DNA of 29,919 bases from Promethearchaeota archaeon (GCA_016839655.1 JAEOTW010000136.1:1-29919), one strand, 5' to 3'. Counted from the first letter of the stretch, positions 17,120 through 25,092 are shown. Translations and numbers: made by a program. Notes: generated by a model from the letters alone, not told the origin.

Positions 17120-18055
17120 TTGATAAATATGGAATTTCATGGTAAAAATATAAATTTTAAATATAGGTATAAAACTGTCTCTATAGAGCATTTACCTGAA
17201 ATGCAAGAAGATATCGACAAATTACGACGCGAAGGTAAACTTAGCGATAATGAAACCTATAGGAGTTATATAGATAGCAAAAAATTTGAAATCCCAGAAA
17301 CCCTAACTAATGCCAAATCAATAGTTATAATCGCAATATTTAGCAAACCTGCATTAATTAACTTTCATTTGGATGGCAAAACACATGAAGTGATTGTTCC
17401 CCCCAATTATTATGATGATGGGACAACATTTGAAGATTTTGAGAAATTAATTTTACATGAGATAATAAAAGAAGCCGGTTATAAAGCAGAATATACAAAT
17501 AAGCTTCATGTTAAATTATTGGCCGTAAGAAGTGGACTAGGCAAATATGGTAGAAATAATATATGCTATGTCGATGACTGGGGTAGTATGATAAATTTAT
17601 TTGCTTACTTTACAGATTACAAATTTGAAGAAGACCACTGGACTGAAATGAAAATGATGGATCAGTGTCAAAAATGCTCAATTTGTAGAAATAAGTGTCT
17701 TACTGATGCAATCCCAAATCTCGCTGATGGAGGTTTTGTAATAAATGCAGGTAATTGTATTTCTGTGTATAATGAAATTGAGGGGATAATTCCAGACTGG
17801 GTCCCTTCTAATGCCCATAATGCACTAATGGGATGCATGAGGTGTCAAGAAGAATGTCCTGTTAATATGAAGGTAATCAATATCAAAGAGCGTCTTGAAG
17901 ATATTACAGAAGAAGAAACTAAAATGATATTAAATGGTACTTTTGATGAGAAATTAGCAAGTTCTATATCAAAGAAACTTAAAATGTTCCCTCCTTCAAA
18001 GGCAAATGACTATATACCTGTCATTAAAAGAAATTTAGAACTATTAATAAGTTAA
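17120..18055 (+). CDS. QueG-like iron-sulfur protein with two [4Fe-4S] clusters
   Basis: Protein of 311 residues (TTG at 17120; ATG at 17129, MEFHGKN, is the better start). Residues 60-165 form an alpha-beta domain with VRSGLGKYGRNNICYVDDWG, the match to the GLGWIGKN loop of epoxyqueuosine reductase. Residues 180-250 hold C183, C186, C189 and C193 (CxxCxxCxxxC), C213, then C239, C242 and C246 (CMRCQEECPVN). These eight cysteines suit two [4Fe-4S] clusters arranged as in QueG-type reductases. The QueG HEAT-like tail is replaced by a short helical end. No queuosine or archaeosine gene is near, so epoxyqueuosine may not be the substrate; a cobalamin-dependent reductive role or electron transfer are alternatives. 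Confidence 0.8.
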   Translation: MINMEFHGKNINFKYRYKTVSIEHLPEMQEDIDKLRREGKLSDNETYRSYIDSKKFEIPETLTNAKSIVIIAIFSKPALINFHLDGKTHEVIVPPNYYDDGTTFEDFEKLILHEIIKEAGYKAEYTNKLHVKLLAVRSGLGKYGRNNICYVDDWGSMINLFAYFTDYKFEEDHWTEMKMMDQCQKCSICRNKCLTDAIPNLADGGFVINAGNCISVYNEIEGIIPDWVPSNAHNALMGCMRCQEECPVNMKVINIKERLEDITEEETKMILNGTFDEKLASSISKKLKMFPPSKANDYIPVIKRNLELLIS

Positions 18056-18117
18056 ATTAATCATAATATTGAAAAATACAATACATTCTTCATAAACTAA
18101 AAAAAAAATGTTTAGTA

Positions 18118-18432
18118 TTAGGGATATATTTTAATGCCTTCGAGATATGTTTTTAATCTTGAGATTAACCAGCATAAAGTATCATAATTAAGATCTGAAT
18201 CAAAAATTTTTTGAGCTCTTTTTATAACATCTCTTTCAGAATATTTCTTGGATCCTTTTTCAAATAGTAATTCAAGTTCTGCTAGAGCCCAACATAGCGC
18301 ATCAAAAGGAAAATTACTATTTAATAAATGGTGATAAAACTGATCGTTCTTAAGCAGCAGTTCCTCATTAAAAGACTTAATTTCATTTTTAGGCAATAAA
18401 TCAATATTTACTGATGATTTTTCTTTTATCAT
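18118..18432 (-). CDS. Small protein with an internal duplication (DxLCW motif)
   Basis: Unrecognised 104-residue protein. Two stretches 40 residues apart are alike: FPFDALCWALAELELLFEKG (41-60) and LNYDTLCWLISRLKTYLEG (81-99). Each has D-x-L-C-W, a helix with an LxxxLE end and a following glycine, so two related helical hairpins are likely. The N-terminal 30 residues are polar. ATG at 18432 is supported by AGGTGG on the minus strand (18442-18447). It lies alone between genes on the other strand. The Cys and Trp kept in both halves could serve metal or heme contact or packing; nothing more can be said. Confidence 0.65.
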   Translation of the reverse strand: MIKEKSSVNIDLLPKNEIKSFNEELLLKNDQFYHHLLNSNFPFDALCWALAELELLFEKGSKKYSERDVIKRAQKIFDSDLNYDTLCWLISRLKTYLEGIKIYP

Positions 18433-18441
18433 TTTTAATAA

Positions 18442-18447
18442 CCACCT
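18442..18447 (-). promoter_or_regulatory. Shine-Dalgarno AGGTGG of the DxLCW-repeat gene
   Basis: AGGTGG on the minus strand lies 9 nt before the ATG at 18432. It supports this short reading frame as a true gene. Confidence 0.6.
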
Positions 18448-18714
18448 CTTATTATTTTTGATTTAATTGAATAAATTTCAAAATGCTTTTATTATTAGAT
18501 TATTTTTTTTCTTCTCTTACAATATAATAATTATGAAATAGAATATTTAAATACTCTGGACAGAATTCGGAAAATAGTGGGAAAAAACGAATAGAGTTCG
18601 TGGGAAGCAAATATTTTTTGAAAAACGTAACCTTTAAATTTAAATTTTTCATTATACTTAATTATACTCAATGATAATTAATTAAATATAATTAAGCAAA
18701 CTCTACCCTTAGAA

Positions 18715-18870
18715 ATGTCAATAGAATGGGAAATTGGTAAGGATGCACGAGAATTGGATAAAATGCCAATTAAAGAAAGAATGAAGATAGAAGCCCGTTC
18801 TATAAGAAGAGTTGGTTATGCATTAATATTTTATTCTTTAATGATGATAATATTTTATTTCTGCTTGTAA
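18715..18870 (+). CDS. Small single-TM protein (51 residues)
   Basis: Short gene from ATG at 18715 to TAA at 18868-18870. The N-terminal 32 residues are charged (MSIEWEIGKDARELDKMPIK, then a basic run ending RSIRR). Residues 33-51 form one hydrophobic helix (VGYALIFYSLMMIIFYFCL). The positive-inside rule puts the N-terminus in the cytoplasm. It ends 12 nt before the TauE/SafE-type permease and shares its strand, and a TATA-like stretch (TTAAATATAATTAAG) lies about 20-34 nt upstream. It is probably the first gene of a two-gene transcript and perhaps an accessory subunit. Support comes from composition and position only. Confidence 0.5.
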   Translation: MSIEWEIGKDARELDKMPIKERMKIEARSIRRVGYALIFYSLMMIIFYFCL

Positions 18871-18882
18871 GGGCACGATACT

Positions 18883-19671
18883 ATGGAATTCTTTTTAATC
18901 ATTATTATATTAGCTTTCATCTTTGAATCTATGGATTCTATAGCAGGTATGGGTTTTGGCACTGCACTATCACCTTTATTATTCATCTTAGGGTATACCC
19001 CCCTCCAAGTTGTTCCAACTATACTCATTTCAGAAGCTATAACTGGAGTAGTAGACACTTTTTTCGACCATGAATTTAAGAATGTTCATTACTCTTTCAA
19101 GCCCTTAAATGATGCTACTAAAATAGGATTAATTATTGCTTTTTTTGGATGTATAGCTATATTTACTTCGATTATTTTAGGCTATTTTGCTATTAGTTTT
19201 CCTGATATTGTGATTAAAACATATGTTGCAGTTCTAGTTATTTTGATGGGATTATTGGGATTTATAAGAGTCAAGGTAGGAAAAAGAAAAATTTCTAGAA
19301 CAAATCTTAAACTTCTAATAGGATTTTCAGCCTTAGCTGGTTTTAATAAAGGAATTGGAGGGGGTGGATATGGTCCAGTAATTACAATGGGACAAATTTT
19401 CTCTGACATTTATGAGAAAAGTGCAACAGCAATCGTATCCTTTTCAGAATCAATTGTATCAATTGTAGGAATATTAACTTTTTTTCTAATAAGTTTCGCA
19501 GGTATAAATGTAGATCTTGTTCTTCTGCCTTCTTTATTTACAGGTGGTTTTTTAGCAGCACTATCTTCTCCTTACTTAGTAAGAGTAATCCCAAATAAAA
19601 TTTGGAAATATTTTATTCCCTCATATGCTTTTGGAATTGGAATATTTTCTATAATAAAATTAATCATCTAG
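18883..19671 (+). CDS. TauE/SafE (TSUP) family anion permease
   Basis: Membrane protein of 262 residues with about eight helices, normal for the TSUP family, whose members move sulfite, sulfoacetate, taurine-derived or similar anions. The two inverted halves each start with a G-rich motif: DSIAGMGFGTALSPLLFILG (18-37) and GFNKGIGGGGYGPVITMGQI (about 153-172). Such Gly-rich segments are the hallmark of TSUP proteins. ATG at 18883 has no strong ribosome binding site and lies 12 nt after the small TM gene, which suggests coupled expression. The ligand cannot be read from the sequence. Confidence 0.87.
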   Translation: MEFFLIIIILAFIFESMDSIAGMGFGTALSPLLFILGYTPLQVVPTILISEAITGVVDTFFDHEFKNVHYSFKPLNDATKIGLIIAFFGCIAIFTSIILGYFAISFPDIVIKTYVAVLVILMGLLGFIRVKVGKRKISRTNLKLLIGFSALAGFNKGIGGGGYGPVITMGQIFSDIYEKSATAIVSFSESIVSIVGILTFFLISFAGINVDLVLLPSLFTGGFLAALSSPYLVRVIPNKIWKYFIPSYAFGIGIFSIIKLII

Positions 19672-19971
19672 TGAGATTAGAAATCAAATTATTTCTTTTC
19701 TATAAAATAGATTAAAGATGGTACTAATATCCACTACTAGAAAATTATAAATTAATTACATTTATATATTTATGTTGAACTATATTCGATCGATATTCCA
19801 TAATCCGTATATTATACACCCTTTTAGATAATATCCGAATCTCTTTCGATAGGTTTATATATCACAATTCATATATATTCTATTAGAGAAACTAATTTAT
19901 TATAAAATTAAAAAGAGAAACGAATTGAATTTTATTCAACTTTTTAATAAAAAATAAAAAAACTGATTATT
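19672..19971. other. Intergenic control region before the zinc-finger Lrp gene
   Basis: 300 nt of A/T-rich DNA. Several TATA-like stretches (TTTATATAT near 19761 and 19853, TTATTATAAAATT near 19897) could serve the Lrp-type gene. A symmetric CGATCG core sits in TATATTCGATCGATATTCC (19781-19799). No gene, RNA or clear repeat was seen. Confidence 0.35.
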
Positions 19972-20556
19972 ATGACAACCTGTCCTAAATGTGGAGAAGA
20001 ATATTCATTAGGTAGAAAAATTTACCACAGCTGTAAAGACTTTTCAATAGAACATGGTGTTATTTTTAATGATGATCGTAAGAAACGTTCTTGGAATTGT
20101 TCTAGCATAGATGAGGTAGATAAGAAAATATTAAATGTATTGCAAAAAAATGACAAAATCTCTTATAGGGAATTATCAGAGAAATTGGAGCTCGCGGCGA
20201 GCACAATTCATAATAGAGTTACAAAAATGATTGAAGAGGAAATTATAAAGCAATTTGGAGCTATAGTAGATCCAGAAAAAATAGGCTATAATACTATCGC
20301 AATAATTGGCCTTTCAGTTGATCCAGTGAAAATGAATGAAATTGCAGAACTAATATCTTCATATGATGAAACTCAGCTTGTAGCAATTTCATCAGGAGAT
20401 CATGATATCATAGCCCAGATAATTGCAAAGGACGAAAAATCTCTTTGGAACTTTATAAATATAAAAATCAAGACAATAAATGGAATAAAACCTCATATCC
20501 ATGTATCAAACTTTTTAGATATATTCAAATCTACGCATTCGATAAAAATCGCTTAA
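19972..20556 (+). CDS. Lrp/AsnC-type transcription regulator with N-terminal zinc finger
   Basis: DNA-binding regulator of 194 residues. An N-terminal extension carries C4, C7, H19 and C21 (CPKCGEEY and YHSCKDF), a likely zinc knuckle not found in ordinary Lrp proteins (about 150 residues). The winged HTH follows at about 48-100 (VDKKILNVLQKNDKISYREL, LELAASTIHNRVTKMIEE). The RAM effector-binding and oligomer domain spans about 110-190 (IAIIGLSVDPVKMNEI, IAKDEKSLWNFINIKI). It is closely similar to the C-terminal half of the receiver-Lrp fusion at 22545, and the pair brackets a kinase/receiver operon, pointing to local duplication. The target is unknown; glutamate dehydrogenase nearby is a natural candidate. 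Confidence 0.88.
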   Translation: MTTCPKCGEEYSLGRKIYHSCKDFSIEHGVIFNDDRKKRSWNCSSIDEVDKKILNVLQKNDKISYRELSEKLELAASTIHNRVTKMIEEEIIKQFGAIVDPEKIGYNTIAIIGLSVDPVKMNEIAELISSYDETQLVAISSGDHDIIAQIIAKDEKSLWNFINIKIKTINGIKPHIHVSNFLDIFKSTHSIKIA

Positions 20557-20574
20557 AACTAACAAAAAAAACCA

Positions 20575-20612
20575 AATTAGTAATTTTTTTTAAATTTTCT
20601 AGATTTTTTTAA
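20575..20612 (+). terminator. T-rich terminator between convergent genes
   Basis: Runs of 8 T (20583-20590) and 7 T (20604-20610) follow the Lrp-type gene in the short gap before the convergent response regulator gene, as expected for archaeal intrinsic termination. Confidence 0.45.
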
Positions 20613-20645
20613 TTCTCATCAGGAGCTTAACTCCCCAATTCTAAT

Positions 20646-21092
20646 CTATTCATCATTAAATTGCTTTACAATTGTAAACCAAAAATTCACTATTGAATTA
20701 ATAATCTTAGAAAATTCTTTCATTTCTAAAGGTTTAATTACATAACAATTTGCGTGAAGATCATAAGCTTTTATCAAATCTTCTTTAGCGTCGGATACTG
20801 TTAAAATTACTATTGGAATCCTTTTCAATTCTTCCATTTTCTTAATTTCTTCCAATACATAGAAACCATTTCTTTTTGGTAAGTTCAGATCCAAAAGTAT
20901 TAAGTTTGGTCTGTCTACATCGTTAAATTTTCCTTGTCTTTTTAAAAATTCGATTGCTTCAACACCATCCCTTACTACATCCAAGTTACTTACAATCTTA
21001 TTCTGTTCAAGAACTTCCTTAGTAAGTCGTATATCAGCAGCGTTATCTTCTACAAGTAAGATTTTAGCTTTTACTCTATAGTATTCATTCAT
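20646..21092 (-). CDS. Single-domain response regulator (CheY/Rcp1-like receiver)
   Basis: Receiver protein of 148 residues without output domain. The acidic pocket is E15/D16 (ILLVEDN), the phospho-acceptor is D68 (LILLDLNLP), and the switch residues are the T in IPIVILTVSD and the K in CYVIKPLEM. The longer loop around DGVEAIEFLKRQGKFNDVDR is typical of the Rcp1-type receivers paired with phytochrome-like and archaeal kinases. It starts 12 nt after the histidine kinase gene on the same strand, so the pair is an operon. Without its own effector, it must act by protein contact. The receiver-Lrp fusion 1.5 kb away could share the same kinase. Confidence 0.9.
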   Translation of the reverse strand: MNEYYRVKAKILLVEDNAADIRLTKEVLEQNKIVSNLDVVRDGVEAIEFLKRQGKFNDVDRPNLILLDLNLPKRNGFYVLEEIKKMEELKRIPIVILTVSDAKEDLIKAYDLHANCYVIKPLEMKEFSKIINSIVNFWFTIVKQFNDE

Positions 21093-21104
21093 AATTTTAC
21101 ATCT

Positions 21105-22172
21105 TTAATCTTTAATTCTTTCGGGTATAATTGTGAAATAAAAGGTTGATCCTTTTCCAATTTCCGATTCTACCCATATTTTTCCACCATAACGTTGAAC
21201 TATCTTTTTACATATAGGTAATCCTATGCCTGTACCTGGGTATTCTTCTTTAGTATGAAGTCGATAAAAAATATTAAAGAGCTTATCAAAAAATTTTGAA
21301 TCAATGCCTATACCATTATCTTTTACAGAAAATAACCATTCATCATTAATTTTTCTAACACTTATATGTATTTTTGGTGGTTCTTCTCTTCGAAATTTTA
21401 TAGCATTACTAAGAAGATTTTGAAATAATTGAGTAAATTGAGTTTTATCTACTTTTAATATCGGTAATTTATCATAAGTTAAAATTGCACCACTTTCTTT
21501 TATCGCCTCTTGTAAATTATATAAAACATTTTTCACTATCTTTTCTATATTGTTTAATTTCGAAGGTTTAGCATGAGTTGTGATTCTTGAGTATGACAAT
21601 AAATCTTTGATAAGAATGTTCATTTTTTTTGCTCCATCTGTAATAAAATGAATGAATTCTTTACCATCTTTATCAATTTTATCACGATATCTATCCTCAA
21701 GAAGTTGAGAAAAACTAACAATCGCACGTAAAGGTTCTTGTAGATCATGTGATGCAACATAAGCAAATTGTTGCAAATCCTCATTAGAACGTCTTAAATC
21801 TTCCATTATTTCATTGAATTCAATTTCTCTCTTTGATATATGCTCAGATAAAAACGAAACTACTATTCCAACAACAACCAATGAAATTGCCCTCAAAAAA
21901 TCGTTTAAAGTTTCAAGACTAAAGAACTGATTATTTGGAATGAGGTTAAAAATAATCAGTATTAAAGCTAAAAACATAGGAATAATTAAACCTTTTTTTT
22001 TCCACCATAAACACGCTAAAATTGCTGGAAAATAAAAAAAATGTGCTACCAATATGGATGTTCGAATTACGACTTCAAAATAATAAATTAGTAAACAAGA
22101 AATAATCAATAAAATTGAAATAACTAATATTCTAATTCTTTCTTCCGTAAATTTTAGGTTCTTGTCATACAT
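21105..22172 (-). CDS. Membrane-bound sensor histidine kinase
   Basis: Kinase of 355 residues. The N-terminal sensor (14-108) holds about four TM helices (ILVISILLIISCLLIYYF, ILVAHFFYFPAILACLWW and two more) with almost no extracytoplasmic domain, resembling intramembrane sensing modules. A short coiled coil (112-137) leads to the phospho-acceptor H142 (ASHDLQEPLR). The ATPase has the N box N256 (NLLSNAIKF), G1 D285-NGIGI, the F box (FYRLH) and G2 GTGIGL (313-318). All catalytic boxes are intact. It is co-transcribed with the single-domain receiver downstream. The operon is divergent from the receiver-Lrp gene and converges on the zinc-finger Lrp gene. The stimulus is unknown. Confidence 0.92.
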   Translation of the reverse strand: MYDKNLKFTEERIRILVISILLIISCLLIYYFEVVIRTSILVAHFFYFPAILACLWWKKKGLIIPMFLALILIIFNLIPNNQFFSLETLNDFLRAISLVVVGIVVSFLSEHISKREIEFNEIMEDLRRSNEDLQQFAYVASHDLQEPLRAIVSFSQLLEDRYRDKIDKDGKEFIHFITDGAKKMNILIKDLLSYSRITTHAKPSKLNNIEKIVKNVLYNLQEAIKESGAILTYDKLPILKVDKTQFTQLFQNLLSNAIKFRREEPPKIHISVRKINDEWLFSVKDNGIGIDSKFFDKLFNIFYRLHTKEEYPGTGIGLPICKKIVQRYGGKIWVESEIGKGSTFYFTIIPERIKD

Positions 22173-22544
22173 TTTTCATTATATATTAAATTGTTTTGAA
22201 TTTGAATTCTTAGAAGTGATTAATAAAAAATCTTAGTAATTATATTTTAAATTAAAAGTGAAATCTATGATTAATAAGAATATTGTCCAATATAAAATAA
22301 ATTTTATCGAATAAAAATACAAATGTTTTTTAAGAAAATAAATGAGAAATCAAATTATTATTTTTAAAATCTTTTTTATTTTACTTTCTTTTCCTAAAAT
22401 CTTCCGAAAAAATATGTCTTTTTAAAGTTAAAATAAAATAACTATAAATATCAAAATGAATATTATTCAGAATAAAGAACAAAAAGTTGGAAAAATTCTT
22501 AATTTTACAATCAAAAATAAAAAATTAAATTCAGGTGATTAATA
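22173..22544. other. Divergent control region with a 28-codon upstream reading frame
   Basis: About 370 nt between the kinase gene and the receiver-Lrp gene. It is strongly A/T-rich. A short frame runs from ATG at 22456 to TAA at 22540-22542 (MNIIQNKEQK, then VGKILNFTIKNKKLNSGD). A TTTTTAAAG box about 28 nt before that ATG would suit a leaderless transcript. The short frame contains the AGGTGA ribosome binding site of the next gene, and its stop touches the proposed ATA starts, so coupling is possible. No other structure seen. Confidence 0.35.
22533..22538 (+). promoter_or_regulatory. AGGTGA ribosome binding site before an apparent ATA start
   Basis: AGGTGA ends 6 nt before ATA at 22545 (another ATA is at 22542). 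The TGA within the site is an in-frame stop for the receiver-Lrp frame, so translation of the full receiver must begin after it. No ATG, GTG or TTG is in frame until GTG at 22596. Confidence 0.55.
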
Positions 22545-23456
22545 ATAGAAAAACAAAAACTGGATATCATATTAATTGAAGATAATAAAGCTGATGTGCG
22601 TCTTATTGAAGAATTATTAAAATCTTCTGAAGAATTCAAATTTGAATTAGAATCAAAACCTAGGCTTTCTGAAAGTCTTGATCGTCTCAGAACAAAAGAA
22701 TTTGATATTATCTTATTAGATTTAGCTCTACCAGACAGTGATAGAGAATCTACATTAGATAGTGTTTTAAATATCACTAAAGAAATTCCTATAGTCATTC
22801 TGACTGGTTTGGATGATAAGGATTCAGCATTACACTCTCTTCAGAAGGGTGCTCAAGATTATATAATAAAGAACGATCTTAATGGACCAGGTCTTATTAG
22901 AGCAATATTATATGCTATTGAGAGACACAAAATTGAAATTGAGAAAGGACAAGATAAAAATTCAAGGGTACCATTTGATGAAAAAGATAAAGAAATTCTT
23001 AATTTTCTCCAAGAAAATTATAGAATCTCATATAAAGATTTAAGTAAAAAAGTAAATTTGGCTGCTAGCACCATACATAATCGAGTACAAAACATGATAA
23101 AGGAAGGGATTATAAAAAAATTCGATACAATTCTTGATCCTTCAAAAGTAGGATATAAATCTATTGCTATTCTTGGTCTTGCTGTAGATCCAATAAAATT
23201 GGCAGATATTGCGAAAAAACTATCCGAGTATGGTGAAATACAATTAGTTGCATCTTCAACGGGTGATTATAATCTAGTAGTCAAAGTTATTGCTAAAGAT
23301 GAGAAAAATCTCTGGAGATTTATTAATGAAGAGATTAAAACTTTAGATGGAATACAATTACCAATGCACGTTTCAAGTTTTATAGACATTTTTAAAATGT
23401 CTCATAAAATTAGTTTTAATACTAAAAAAAAAAGAATAATTTCTTTTTCAAATTAA
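22545..23456 (+). CDS. Receiver domain fused to an Lrp/AsnC regulator
   Basis: Regulator of 303 residues when started at ATA (22545), behind AGGTGA. The first standard start codon (GTG, 22596) would cut away beta-1 and the acidic pair in IILIEDN, breaking the receiver. Residues 6-125 are a receiver with E12/D13, phospho-acceptor D59 (IILLDLALP), switch T in VILTGLDD and K in YIIKNDL. Residues 143-195 are the winged HTH (KDKEILNFLQENYRISYKDL, VNLAASTIHNRVQNMIKE), and 200-285 the RAM domain. Lrp as the output domain of a response regulator is unusual. Its Lrp half is the sister of the zinc-finger Lrp at 19972. It probably takes phosphate from the neighbouring kinase and may act on glutamate dehydrogenase, which is convergent 50 nt downstream. 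Confidence 0.85.
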   Translation: MEKQKLDIILIEDNKADVRLIEELLKSSEEFKFELESKPRLSESLDRLRTKEFDIILLDLALPDSDRESTLDSVLNITKEIPIVILTGLDDKDSALHSLQKGAQDYIIKNDLNGPGLIRAILYAIERHKIEIEKGQDKNSRVPFDEKDKEILNFLQENYRISYKDLSKKVNLAASTIHNRVQNMIKEGIIKKFDTILDPSKVGYKSIAILGLAVDPIKLADIAKKLSEYGEIQLVASSTGDYNLVVKVIAKDEKNLWRFINEEIKTLDGIQLPMHVSSFIDIFKMSHKISFNTKKKRIISFSN

Positions 23457-23506
23457 AAAACAAATACGTCTTGTCTAAAAATAGGAAAGATTAGCTAACA
23501 AGAAAT

Positions 23507-24862
23507 TCAAGGAAAAATTCCTCTCAATTCAATAGCTCTTGCTACCCTTGAAATAGCAATTATATAGGACGCTACTCTCAAAGAAAGTTTATTCTTTTTG
23601 GAAAGATTATAAACGTCATCAAAAGCATTTACAATAATATTTTTTAATTCTTGATTAATTCGTTCGAGTTTCCAAAAATAACTATGAATATCTTGAATAT
23701 ATTCAAAGTAAGAGACACAAACACCTCCAGCATTTGCAAGAATATCAGGTACTACAATTATTCCATTCTTTTCCAAAATTTCATCTGCATCTGGGGTAGT
23801 GGGACCATTAGCTCCTTCTAAAACAATTTGACAATTTATATCGTTTGCATTTTCTCGAGTTATTTGGTTTTCAATAGCAGCAGGAATTAAGACATCGCAT
23901 TTAATTGTCAGTATTTCTTCATTTTTAATAAAACTATAATTTTCTTTATGAAAATCTTTCAAATATTTTTTCTTGTCTCTCCATTCTAATAACTTATTAA
24001 TATTTAATCCATTCTTATTATACAGACCACCGTAGATATCTGAAACAGCAATAATTTTACATCCATTTTCATATAAAATTTTTGCAATATTTCCTCCGAC
24101 GTTCCCAAAACCTTGAATAACAATTCTTAGGTTTTTAAGTTTTATAGCCATCTTTTCACATAAAGCTTCCAATACAAAAAATAAACCCCTTCCAGTCGCA
24201 GTCTCTCTGCCTACTGAACCTCCAATCTCAATGGGTTTTCCTGTTACGACTCCTGGAATTGCTCTTCCTTTGTTCATAGAATAGGTATCCATAATCCATG
24301 CCATGATTTGAGAGTCTGTATTAATATCTGGAGCAGGAATATCCATACCAGGACCTATAATATTTATGATCTCTGTTGTATATCTCCGAGTTAACCTTTC
24401 TAATTCATTTTTTGATAATTTTTTTGGATCAACACATATGCCTCCTTTAGCACCACCAAGTGGTAAATTTAATAAGCTACATTTCCAAGTCATCCAAGTA
24501 GCTAAAGCTTTGACTTCATCAAGATTAACATTTGGAGAAAATCTAATACCTCCTTTACCAGGACCTCTAATAGTAGAATGTTGGACTCTATATCCTTCGA
24601 AAATCTTTATATTTCCATCATCCATTTTTATAGGAATCGATACGATTAAGGACCTCTCAACATTTTTGAGGTAATTCTTGATATTTTCGTTCAATTCCAT
24701 ATTTTCAGCGACTTTATCAATCTGCTTTTTTACTATTTCGAATGGATTTATTTCTGGTAATAATTCAGCTTCTTTTTTACCAGATAAATCAATTTCATCA
24801 TGTATTATTAGGGCGTCTGGATATAATAAATTCATCTTATCCTTTTTTTTGTTTTCTAACAT
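23507..24862 (-). CDS. gdhA: Glutamate dehydrogenase
   Basis: Interconverts glutamate and 2-oxoglutarate plus ammonia with NAD(P). Length 451, slightly longer than the usual 415-430 because of a 35-residue polar N-terminus. The glutamate pocket has K103 (GPGKGGIRF), K127 (TWKCSL) and catalytic K139 (PLGGAKGGI); D179 lies in PAPDINT. The Rossmann loop is GFGNVGGNIA (251-260), and the second strand ends in AVSDIYGG, where an acidic residue favours NAD over NADP. ATG at 24862 with no clear ribosome binding site. It converges with the receiver-Lrp gene. Lrp-type proteins commonly control nitrogen metabolism genes, so regulation by the neighbours is plausible but inferred. Confidence 0.94.
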   Translation of the reverse strand: MLENKKKDKMNLLYPDALIIHDEIDLSGKKEAELLPEINPFEIVKKQIDKVAENMELNENIKNYLKNVERSLIVSIPIKMDDGNIKIFEGYRVQHSTIRGPGKGGIRFSPNVNLDEVKALATWMTWKCSLLNLPLGGAKGGICVDPKKLSKNELERLTRRYTTEIINIIGPGMDIPAPDINTDSQIMAWIMDTYSMNKGRAIPGVVTGKPIEIGGSVGRETATGRGLFFVLEALCEKMAIKLKNLRIVIQGFGNVGGNIAKILYENGCKIIAVSDIYGGLYNKNGLNINKLLEWRDKKKYLKDFHKENYSFIKNEEILTIKCDVLIPAAIENQITRENANDINCQIVLEGANGPTTPDADEILEKNGIIVVPDILANAGGVCVSYFEYIQDIHSYFWKLERINQELKNIIVNAFDDVYNLSKKNKLSLRVASYIIAISRVARAIELRGIFP

Positions 24863-24941
24863 TTTCGAATAAAATTCATTATTTAATTTTTAACTTTAAT
24901 TGAATATATAGTATTGTTTCAATTTATATATATTATTTAAA

Positions 24942-25092
24942 GTTTATAAATCTACCGAACATTATTTCACACTTAATGGAACTCAGTGAAGAAGGTTCGC
25001 TTTTAAAGAAAAGACACGAATCTTATTCAATATTAATATATCATTTATTAAAGTTCTATGAATTATTAATAATCTGCAATAATCCAATTTAA
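24942..25092 (+). other. Possible 38-residue reading frame with TATA-like box
   Basis: ATG at 24976 opens a frame to TAA at 25090-25092: MELSEEGSLLKKRHESYSIL, then IYHLLKFYELLIICNNPI. TTTATAAATC at about 24944-24953 lies some 24 nt before the ATG, the spacing of a leaderless archaeal gene. Charged N-terminus and hydrophobic second half look protein-like. No homology or ribosome binding site supports it, so it is only a candidate. It could also be part of the divergent upstream region of glutamate dehydrogenase. Confidence 0.25.

Noticed and set aside
24960..25030. Possible tRNA around GGTTCGC near 24994
   Set aside because: No acceptor stem or anticodon arm can be folded around it.
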